Shown: positions 55,691 through 64,000 of the stretch, in pieces
Layout of the letters: every line of letters begins with the position of its first letter
Position numbering within the stretch: position 1 is the first letter of the stretch
Assembly (NCBI GenBank): GCA_037039685.1
Contig: JAWNGF010000001.1
Location: 2,480,001 to 2,544,000 of the forward strand
Source: Ceratobasidium sp. AG-K
Taxonomy: Eukaryota; Basidiomycota; Agaricomycetes; Cantharellales; Ceratobasidiaceae
Length of the DNA stretch: 64,000 nt
Direction: 5' to 3'
Made by a program: the position numbers and the translations under genes
Notes under the pieces: generated by a model
Databases searched by the model: none
Told to the model about the DNA's origin: nothing
The model's input: only the letters and a program-made list of their open reading frames with translations

Positions 55691-57281
55691 CTAAGCACCG
55701 ACTTCAGCGACTGCACCCCTTGTCGCTGTCCCTGTGGTCGCGCCGGACCCTGCTGCAATCTTACGGGCTTGGGCAATGACCTTGCCGACTTCGCCCAAAT
55801 TTGTCTTCCATTGGACGAGTTGCGTCTCGAGATCCTGCCACTGGGATGGACCAAACGTCCGAGTCGAGGAGCGGGTGATGTGGATCGAGCTCGTAGCCTG
55901 AGACAGTTTGCCACCGATTAGTTTGTGTCGGATCGCTAGAGCCAAAACGTCAAAATTCCAGATCTAAATCATACGCATATGACGCAAACGCGTACCGTCG
56001 ATTGCCCACGTTTCCACCTCACTGTCCTGAACTTGAAGCGCTGAGGCGACCTCGGCATACGACACGTCGCGCCCAATCTTGGCCGACGCAATGGATCCGA
56101 GGGTGAGTAGACGGATTTTTCGGAGCAGTGTATCCTTGTCCATCCCTGAGTCCCCGATACGCCATGAGCCTTGCCATTGCATGCCGAGCGTCGATCACTT
56201 ACCGAATTCAGACAAGGTAGATGCGTGATTCGCCTCCCATTCATGATACTGCGCCAAATCACCCGACGTGTATACTTTGAGCAGCGCAAACAACGGATGG
56301 TCCTTGGCCGCTTGCAAACTGTCGACCCGGAGTAAATTGTCCAGCTCGAAAATCGATGGCTCCGAAACGGCCGAAGCAATCACCCGCGTCGACGCTTCGA
56401 GCGCTTTCTCGGACTGAGGAGAAAGCGAGCGGAGATATGCGAGTTGATACCCATATGCCGTCTCACTGTCTCAGTTCGTGTCAGCCCCCGTTCGGATCTG
56501 CCGAGACTGGTTGGACTTACATGTCTCCCGCCTTGTGGAAGGCCTGTGCGATTGAATCAAGAAATGCCGACTTGTCTTCGTCGCTGATTGCCCACTCGGA
56601 CAGCCACCGAGTTACGTCTGCCCGCTCGACCTGGAGAACATCCAGATCTCCCTGGTCCGAGGCCAGACCTAATAGCGCCAGGTACACTTGCCGCCGGATA
56701 GGAGAGGAACGAGGCAAGCCATTGAATAAATTGGACAACCTGCGCGAGTTAGCTTCGAAACGGTCACAACAATGGGGGAAACTTACACGCGGTACTTGAT
56801 GCCAGTCTGCGACTCGGGAGCACCCAGCACACTCGATACCAGTGCAGACACGTGTGGCTCGAGCTCCGAGGTTTCATTGAATAGCGTGACCAAGTGAGAG
56901 TTTAGTAGATTGAAGAAGCCCTCGATCTCTGTCGTGTACGTGTTAGATAACCGGTCGAATAAGCAGACCCACAGCCCAAGGGTTGGACGCACCTCGCTCC
57001 GTCCCTTCGCCCAGCCCGACGACCTTCTCCCTGACCATTCCAATTACATGTTTTCTCCTTGACGGGTCCTCTGAGAGAGGCGCCTTTCCTTCAGGGGTGA
57101 GGAGTGCATCTTGGAATGGTCGGATGTACGCTGCACGATTTTCATCGGATAGACCCCGTGCGAGGTAGTTTACGAGCTCTTGGATCTACAAATACTCCAT
57201 AAATACATTGTTCAAGTCTGAGCATGAACCCACCTGCTCCTCAAATGTGCCTTCAGAGAAGACTGCAATGGCGTCGGACAT
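55691..57281 (-). CDS. eIF3m: Translation initiation factor eIF3 subunit M (PCI domain)
   Basis: Core PCI subunit of eIF3, which recruits the 40S ribosome to mRNA. The start at 57281 gives MSDAIAVFSEGTFEEQ, matching the family start; an in-frame upstream ATG at 57377 is not needed. ELVNYLARGLSDENRAAYIR, RRKHVIGMVREKVVGLGEG, GFFNLLNSHLVTLFNETSE and LSNLFNGLPRSSPIRRQVYL follow. The PCI domain covers FELDNLLRVDSLQAAKDHPL to IGRDVSYAEVASALQVQDSE, and the C-terminal block is SIHITRSSTRTFGPSQW. About six introns; stop at 55691. Lies 163 nt downstream of Utp5 on the same strand. Confidence 0.9.
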
Positions 57282-57444
57282 CGTGATGAGAGTCTGCAGG
57301 AGATCAATTTTTGAATTGTAAGCGCCCATTTTTCTCGATTTGGAAGGTCCAAGATTTTTTGTTCTTCCAAGTTTCATTTGACCCAGTTCGAAAAATAATC
57401 AATTCATGTGCAAATATGAAGCATACATCCGCGTATGACTATAG

Positions 57445-59812
57445 CTACTCCTCTCCGCTGCTCTCTTCGTCCTCGCTATAGTCTTCTTCCGCTTCGTCGT
57501 CGACAAAGCCGTTGATTTTTGGTCCGTCCTCGTCGCTCCCATCCTCTTCATCCTCGTCTTCTTCTTCATCGTCTTCCTCATCCTCATCTTCTTCACTTCC
57601 AAACCCAACATCTTCTACGCTCCCGTCATCACTGTCGTCTTCATCCACACTCATCTCATCCCCACTCTCACTTTCACCCTCCACGTACTTGACAGCCTTC
57701 CTTCGAACCTTTTTCTTCTTTACAATAACGTCTTCATCTACCTCAGCCCGGGGCGCGCTTTGCACATCGATCTGAGAGAGTACCAAGTCTAATCGTCCAT
57801 TCAGGCCAAGAGTCGGTCCTGGAGTGCAAGTCGGGCACCAAGCGTAGCATGCAATGATGCTAGTCGAGAAACAAGATCGGGAATCTATCCCAAAGTTTAT
57901 TTAGCACACAATTTTCACAGAGCAAGAAGAGCGGGAACTCACGGTCATCAAAAACCCAGAGTGAACGACCAATACTGCTCGAACCCATCGAACCAGGCTC
58001 GTTCCTCGTTGTGCACTAGCACCCGCTCCTCCCCCTTTTTCACCTCTCGCTCCTCGTCCAAGTCTATCCACACATGCCTGGAGCAATGGAACACATAGCG
58101 TAGGAGGCAGTCGCAAAACTGTGTTCCTGATGAGATTGGCATCTCCATGCGCAAGGCATGTCTCGAGCAAGGCATTATCTCCGCTGTGAAGCGCTTGCGC
58201 CAAAGTACGAGACAGCGAGTGCGCAGGAACGGGGAGTCTTTCAGCAGGGGCAGCAGGAGGGGGAGAGGCCGAGTCGTGGCGTCGTTTTTGTCCGGTGCTC
58301 GAGCCTTGGTCCGCTAGTACCTTGTTTCGTTCGCTAAGTGTGATTTCCGCTAGTTCGACATCGAGGTCTGCGGTCGCGTTGGTGTTAGGTAGGGCCTGGT
58401 CCGGGTCTTGAGCGAGCTCGGCCCCGTTGTGGATAGCGAGGGATTGAGGCTCGGTATATCGTTTTGTAGGAATGACCTGAAATGAGTGGTGTTATTTTAG
58501 GTGAGATAAATAGTTACACTTCACTTACACCATTGGTATCTGGGACAAGGCCTGCATTCGCTGACTTGTGCGTAAGCTTGGCCTCGGGCAGGAATCCTCC
58601 GTTTGCGTCACGATATTGCTAGTAGCACTAATAAATAAGAGGAAGCAAACAACAGCCGCGTACTTACAACAGTGTCAAACACAGGCTTGACGCCAACTAA
58701 TCTCGCAAGGACAACCTTACTTTCATCTCAGGTACAAACGCGGCAGCAATGACGTCCGCGACAACAGGGTCTGCGCCTTTCTTACCGGCATACTCAACGC
58801 TGACGACCGAGCGAGGAGACAGCGTTGCGACTCCGCCCTTGGACTTTGGTGCAGTCTGTTCAGGTAACGTATACAGCGAGACCTTGCCAGACACGGCAAG
58901 CGCAAGCAGTGTCGTCGAGTCGGACCCAAACGCGACATGACGTGCTTCCGAGTCAAGTGGGACCGAAGCGACCATTCGACCCGTGCTTGCGTCCCAAATG
59001 CTGACTACTCGGTCGTCCTCAGCCGCCGAAACGAATCGGCTCGCTGGTTCAGACAAAGAGCTGGTCCAAGTGAGTGAAATAACTGGAGATGCGTGGCCGG
59101 GTACAGTAATGAGCTCCGGTTGTGCGGTACCGTCAACTGGGATGGGAAGGAGTTGGACGGTTGTTTGGGCGGTAAGCAGGTGGGTGAGGCCATCCTTGGT
59201 TTCCGTAACACCTGGTCGGGGAGCTAGGACGGTGCACGGTGTTGAAGTAGCGACGTCTCTGGAGGTCGAGGTAGGAATGTGCCAGCATCGTATTGAGCCG
59301 TCGTTGGAAGCGGCCCATAGATGAGCAGACGAGTCGTTGTGTGGGGCAATGGACGTGATCGCTGCCGTATGGGACGGATTGGAAAGTGTACGGACCACTG
59401 CACCTTGGGTAGGAGAAAACAATACTATAGATCCATCCGAGAGACCAAGGGCAACGAGTTGGATAGTGGATGGAGCAGTATCATCTGCAGTAATACTCTT
59501 TCGTTTCCTGCGCTTCTTGCTCGCCTTGGAGTCGTCAACGAGCTCGAAAGCTCCCCATGCAAGGGCTGTGGCTCGGGCAGAGTCAAATGTATGGTCTGCA
59601 ATAGCGCTCCCGGTGGTTGCATCGTATATCCTGAGGCGATGCTTGTCGACGGCCAGAGACAGAAACGCAAAGAGAGCTCCGTCGGATGAGAATGACGACA
59701 GTCGAGAGGCAGGCGAAGACAACGATGGCTGGGCGAGCGCAGATGTTCCAACAGCACGGCTGGAGACTTTTGGGGCCTTGTTTTTGGCCTTTTTTGACGT
59801 CGAGTCGCGCAT
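57445..59812 (-). CDS. UTP5: Utp5/WDR43, small-subunit processome t-UTP protein, frame broken once
   Basis: Nucleolar component of the t-UTP complex for 18S pre-rRNA synthesis and processing. The first exon (59812 to ~58,700) is a WD40 propeller: SLAVDKHRLRIYDATTGSAI, LGLSDGSIVLFSPTQGAVVR, ASNDGSIRCWHIPTS and EDDRVVSIWDASTGRMVASV. At 58717-58718 (plus strand TT) one base seems missing: FVPEMK continues in another frame as LARLVGVKPVFDTV. Later exons carry the Utp12 domain: AQALHSGDNALLETCLAHGD, LPPTLCVPLLQACVDRL and LVRWVRAVLVVHSGFLMT. The C-terminus is a long Asp/Glu/Ser tract typical of nucleolar proteins, stop at 57445. The ATG at 59812 is the first true ATG. Confidence 0.87.
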
Positions 59813-60400
59813 GCTCAACGTTGTGTATGTATGGTGCAGATCGAATTCATAATTGTCACCAAAAATTTGGTAGTGGCAGTGTCTTTACATGACTAATCAG
59901 GGACTTGGATAGATTAGATACATTTGTCCTCGAATAGAATAAGCGCTCATGTTTAACGACAGGAATCTCAACAGTGTTTCAACCGAGGAGTCTGTGTCAG
60001 TGCTCACTAGTCAATCTCACTCAATCAAGCTTAGGGTTAGGCCTTGACCCGTTCAAAGAAGAGAGGGAGCCCGGCCAGCCCGAAGGCCAGCCGAACCGTG
60101 GAAAATATTGAGACGATGCCTAGCTCAAAGAACTAGACAAGATGCAGGCGCCAACTATTAAGTCCGAGGTGGACGCCGTGCTATGGCCAGCCCCCACACC
60201 TCATGCCCACAAGTACGTGAAGGCAGACATGTCGTCAAGGTAAGTATGAAGATTTCAGTCACCACCCCTGGCGCTTCTTATACCCCGTAGCGAGGGTCCG
60301 TGCGCCCGTCGCGTGCCCTGATAGATCATCTATCAGTGGTTCTATTTAGGTTGTATGTATGACGCAACGCCGTTGATGTACGTTGTTTCTTGTCATCACC
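59813..60400. promoter_or_regulatory. Divergent region, Utp5 / alcohol dehydrogenase
   Basis: 588 nt. It holds a possible first exon of the dehydrogenase (ATG 60142 to 60239, MQAPTIKSEVDAVLWPAPTP) that would splice to 60415, and a 19-bp inverted repeat at 60318-60336. Confidence 0.45.
60318..60336. repeat. Inverted repeat, 9-bp arms with 1-nt centre
   Basis: CTGATAGAT and ATCTATCAG flank a single C. The symmetry suits a dimeric DNA-binding protein; it lies 65 nt before the ATG at 60401. Confidence 0.7.
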
Positions 60401-61606
60401 ATGGAGGTACCCAGAACGATGAATGGCCTGGTACTCGAAGAATACCGTAAACCATATGTTTATCATACCGACCTCCCCGTACCAAACCCTCGAAAAGGTG
60501 AAGTCTTGCTTCGCGTCAAAGCAGCCGGGTTTTGCCACTCTGAAATAGTCCACCTCAAGGCAAGTTAGCCCCACAATGTTCAAGCACGACGTTTCTTACA
60601 ACATTTAGAACAACTTCCCCGGAGGCAAGGTTCCTGTCATTCCAGGACACGAGAATGTTGGGGTGGTAGTCGCACTAGGGGAAGACGTCACAGAATTCAA
60701 AATAGGCGACCGAGTAGGCACCACACTGTTTCGTCAAACATGCGGTACGCCCCTCAGACTCGTGCTCCTTGACATGACTCACATGTGCCCAGGTAAATGC
60801 GACGTTTGCACGTCCGGCACGTCCAACTTGTGCGACACGCGCGAAAATGCAGGAATAAACGCCGATGGAGGAATGGCGCAGTATATGCGTGCCGACGTAG
60901 CTTGGACAGTTCCCCTCCCGGATGAAATGTCTTTCGAAGCTGCGGCACCACTCATGTGTGCTGGCTCGACCGTGTACAATTCGATTTTGAGGGCAAAAAA
61001 GCCTGAAGGATCCGTGTTGGCTATTGTGGGCGTTGGTGGGTTAGGATATCTAGGTGTACAGTTCGGAAAGGCTATGGTGGGTGTTATTCAATCGTTTCAG
61101 GTTGAGGCCTACTGATTAACAGTGTAGGGATACCGGGTAGTTGCGGTTGAAACCCGGCAACCTCCCATAGAGCTCTTGCGTGCTCTCCCACCGCATCTAG
61201 CTCCAGACCTCATTCTCAACCCCGATGATACTGACGCCAGCATAGCCCTCCAAACGATTTCTTCTAAATTCAAAACACCAGGCGTCGCAGCTTCAATAGT
61301 TTGCACTGAACCTATGGCGGCGTTCGAGTACGCCACCGCATTATGGCCAAACAAGCTACGCTGGTCGTCGTCGGACAGCCCGAGGATCCTATTCCTTTCA
61401 GCTGCAACGATATTATATTCAAGGATATGACGATCGTGGCGGGAATGCCAAGTCTGAAGCCCCAGCTGAGAGAAATGGTCGAATTGGTTGCAAGGGAGGG
61501 GGTAAAGGTCGAAGTCAAGACGTATCCCTTTGAAAACTTGAAAGAATTAGTCAAGGACTATCACGACCCTGGGTTGAAAGGTAGACTTGTGTTGCTAGTA
61601 GACTAG
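60401..61606 (+). CDS. Zinc-dependent alcohol dehydrogenase (MDR family), frame broken once
   Basis: NAD(P)-linked dehydrogenase of the medium-chain family. The catalytic Cys is in AAGFCHSEIVHL and the His-Glu in VIPGHENVGVVVALGEDVT. The structural zinc Cys come together after splicing an intron near 60,745-60,790: TCGKCDVCTSGTSNLC. The Rossmann motif is LAIVGVGGLGYLGVQFGKAM. At 61341-61343 the frame shifts: EYATAL is followed in another frame by MAKQATLVVVGQPEDPIPF, as if one base were missing. The end is GLKGRLVLLVD, TAG at 61604-61606. The start at 60401 is the simplest. Alternatives are ATG 60419 or an upstream exon at 60142-60239 joined by a 175-nt intron, long for this genome. Confidence 0.8.
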
Positions 61607-61719
61607 GGCAGTTCTCGGATCTAATCCAAAGTACGTAAATAAAAATACTACGAATACAACCTACAGTAGAGTCATGCTCTACGCAAAGATTCAAAGGCGA
61701 AGAAAAACCTGCCGGATCC

Positions 61720-64000
61720 TTAACCGTGACGCTTTTTCCTCCTACCCAGTGCCTCCTCAGAATAAAAGTTAATGCACTAGAACATGGCCTCAGTGTTCGG
61801 CCATCGAAAAACCCACGAGTTTTAACCCACCTGCGAATCTAAAAACGCCTTCAGCTTGTTCTGCAGCCCATGCTTGGGTACTCCCCTCTCAACAGCCATA
61901 TTCAAGATATCCTCAAACTTGATAGGCTGACCTCAGCGTCAACACTGGCACTCTCAAGGCGAATGAATAATAACGACTTGCCTCATACCTGAGAATCCTT
62001 AAATAGAGACTTTCATTGCTGGTGATCATTTTCAAGAGTTTGGCGTCCAAGTCTTTGGATGAGGCTCCCCCCTCAATGTCTTCGGACGCATATACCGCGT
62101 CCTTTTTTCCTGATCGCTTTTTCTTCCGCTTGGGTGACTTTGATCTTGGTTGCGAGCTTGACCTTGACCTTGGCTTTGACCTCGACTTTGCTTTAGACTT
62201 CGGAACGGGCTTTGACTTGGATTTCACGCCTGTCAGAGGCGCACCAGGGGAACTGGCCCGGACGTTTCTATGACCCGGCTTGGACCTAGAGCGGCTGCTG
62301 CGAGATCTGGATCGCTTGTTTGGGGCGCCGGTACGGTTAGTGGGTAACTTGGGGCGTTTGCTCGAAGATTTGGATGAGTCCTTTGAATTGGACGACAGTA
62401 TTAAGGGGTGAGGTGACCGAGACCTGCCGCGATCCTGCTCCTCAAGCACAATACTGTCGTCTCGGAGTGACATTTCGTACAAGTACTCCGCAAGTGATTC
62501 AGTAGGCGAAGGGGGTCGAGGGATAGGGGATGATACATAGTCGTCCCACATAAAGACGCCAGCCTGAGAGTTCCATGGTTCTTCGTAGTCTAGCCGACCA
62601 TTCGGAGGTACAGGAGACGATACATATGATGGTACAGGAGATGACTCAAGTGGCGAGGCAGGCATACGGCAGGATTGGTTTAGGGGCGAATTAAGGACTA
62701 TAATTGAGGCCGACGAGTCAGAGCGCGGGGGACTGAGTCTATTCAAGGTACGTGGGTTGCCGTGGTCCAACTCGGAATCATTAGATGAGTTTATTGATAT
62801 TATGGAAGAGTTCGTAGATAGCGCAGGTGACGTTGAACGCAGAGCGGGTAGTAATACATGGGAGCCAACAACGTTACTGGACGATGGTAGCTGGTATGAT
62901 TAGAATGTACACGGGTTGGGTCTACTAGTTTAACTCACCTGAAAAGAAGAAAGTGACCTAGTACCAGTTGGAGACAATAATGCACAAGGGAGGTCCGCAT
63001 AAAACAAGCCGCTACGTGAATCGGTGTTTGTTGGCGCTATAGTAGAACCTTTTCACAAGGTTAGACAAATGGTGTGAAGAACACTGTCTGGACTCACCAA
63101 AGAACCTCGAACGCCCTGCGATTTTACTAGGAGCAAAGTTCTGGGTGGCAGGGATATCAAAAACGGTCGGATCCTCGACCTCTTGTTCAACTTCAGGCTG
63201 CGTTGGTGTTGTTTCAGCGACGTCCTGCGACGGACCCTGATCACTCGAGACAGAGCCAGCTCCGAGAAGCGCCCGTCCGCGCTCCAAAATGGCATTGCGA
63301 GCGTCTTCAACCGGTTGCAGGCTTGACGGACCTGGATCCTTCCGGCGCCCACGACGTTTGGGAGGCGCGTGCTCCTGGACGGTATGCGCGAGCAGCGTCT
63401 GAGGTTCTGCGGGCTCTTTCTCCTTCGCCTTGCCTTTGCCAGATTTCGTTGCCTTGAGCTCCGAAGCGTCCACAATGGCCGCAACAAGCTTGAGTTGCAG
63501 AGTGTCTAACCCACACCCCTGTTTCCGTGCGCAGGAGGTGATATGGGACCACTTAGATTTAGCGAGTTTGCGTACTGTCCATGCATTTCCACAGACCACA
63601 CAGCTGTTGAGGGATGATATTTGCTCGGTAGTGAATGCCGCGTCGGAATCGGTGGACTGTTTCTTGACGCTGAGATGGAACGTTTTAGGCGACGTAGCCT
63701 TGGCCACCGGTCCAGGAGCGACTTTAGGAACATCTGAGCAAGATTCTAGTGGAGTCTCTTTGGACGAGCTCACAGTCCGAGATGTTGATCGGCTACTGTG
63801 GCGCCCACTGGGACGCTTTTGAAAAGCAAAAACGTTGAGATCAAGTTGTTTGACGGGCGAGGGCTGAGAAGATGATTTCGTAGGCTTGGTCGGACTTGTT
63901 GGGGCAGGGCGGGTAGGTGGCTCCTGTGTTGAAGGGGCCTTGAAGGCCAACCATGGCGGAGGCGCAGGTTTTCTGGCGAGTTTCGTTGGAGCACTGGAAG
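61720..64000 (-). CDS. SLX4: Slx4, structure-specific endonuclease scaffold (5' end outside window)
   Basis: Scaffold that activates Slx1 and other nucleases at branched DNA. The frame is open to the right edge, so the start is beyond the window. From the N-terminal side: a Ser/Pro/Lys-rich segment; a UBZ-like Cys/His unit with CVVCGNAW, then WSHITSCARKQGCG (about 63,490-63,600); SRFFG spliced to STIAPTNTDSRSGLFYADLP; an Arg/Ser/Lys-rich linker; and the conserved C-terminal domain, SLYLRILRYE spliced to PIKFEDILNMAVERGVPKHG and LQNKLKAFLDSQ. The last exon gives ALGRRKKRHG, TAA at 61720. The intron between RYE and PIKFED (61927-61981) has a GC donor. Slx1-binding C-terminal helix is intact. 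Confidence 0.85.
61927..61981 (-). other. GC-AG intron in the Slx4 conserved C-terminal domain
   Basis: The donor reads GAG|gcaagt on the reverse strand and the acceptor ggtcag, 55 nt. Splicing joins RILRYE to PIKFED, as the family requires. Confidence 0.7.

Noticed and set aside
57512..57775. Poly-Ser open frame on the plus strand
   Set aside because: Antisense image of the acidic Utp5 tail.

Overview
This window is nuclear DNA of a filamentous basidiomycete. Genes are dense, on both strands, and interrupted by many short introns, mostly about 45-65 nt with GT-AG ends. Gene content is typical of Agaricomycetes: a BTB/POZ protein of the mushroom-expanded type, a CYP63-like P450, and a Cys-rich/Pro-rich protein of an Agaricomycete family. 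A Rhizoctonia/Ceratobasidium-like fungus is my guess. That guess is inferred from gene style and not proven here. I see no CRISPR array, operon, phage, intact transposon or convincing tRNA.

Layout, left to right. 0-7 kb: the 3' part of an XMAP215/Dis1/Stu2 microtubule polymerase, a glycerol-3-phosphate acyltransferase and a BTB protein. 6.8-8.8 kb is gene-poor. 8.8-10.6 kb: a divergent pair, mitochondrial ribosomal protein bS21m and the RWD protein Gir2/RWDD1. 10.6-13.2 kb is gene-poor apart from one possible small basic protein. 13.2-18.5 kb (minus strand): a transcriptional-type cyclin, a DNAJC9-type J protein and an MFS transporter. 19-20.6 kb: a Ptc7-like mitochondrial PP2C phosphatase. 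20.8-27.8 kb (minus): dipeptidyl peptidase III, a secreted agmatinase-like ureohydrolase and a mitochondrial membrane TPR-like protein. 28-30.4 kb: the P450. 30.5-39 kb (minus): an FHIP/RAI16-type protein, a copper P-type ATPase with four N-terminal HMA-type modules, and Mdm35. 39.3-42.2 kb: two tandem, same-strand, paralogous secreted Ser/Thr-rich proteins. 43.5-48.4 kb: Rad3/XPD and a PAP2 lipid phosphatase, divergent. 49.3-52.7 kb: an OYE-type flavin oxidoreductase and a histidine-phosphatase (PGM-like) protein. 53.4-59.8 kb (minus): the Cys-rich/Pro-rich protein, eIF3m and Utp5/WDR43. 60.1-61.6 kb: a zinc alcohol dehydrogenase. 61.7 kb to the right edge (minus): Slx4, truncated by the window.

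Most genes are unrelated housekeeping genes. The local organisation seen is promoter sharing by divergent pairs (bS21m/Gir2, TPR/P450, Rad3/PAP2, Mdm35/Ser-Thr protein) and a CACGTGA element upstream of several minus-strand genes.

Two sequence-wide points matter to the reader. First, at least nine places show a conserved protein switching reading frame by one base, mostly in short homopolymers (GPAT four times; BTB, P450, FHIP, Utp5 and ADH once each). This looks like consensus indel error more than nine real mutations. Second, four introns can only be spliced sensibly with a GC-AG donor.

The best candidate for something undescribed is the tandem secreted Ser/Thr-rich pair, with two conserved Cys motifs flanking a linker of variable length. 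I found no clear novel multi-gene system.
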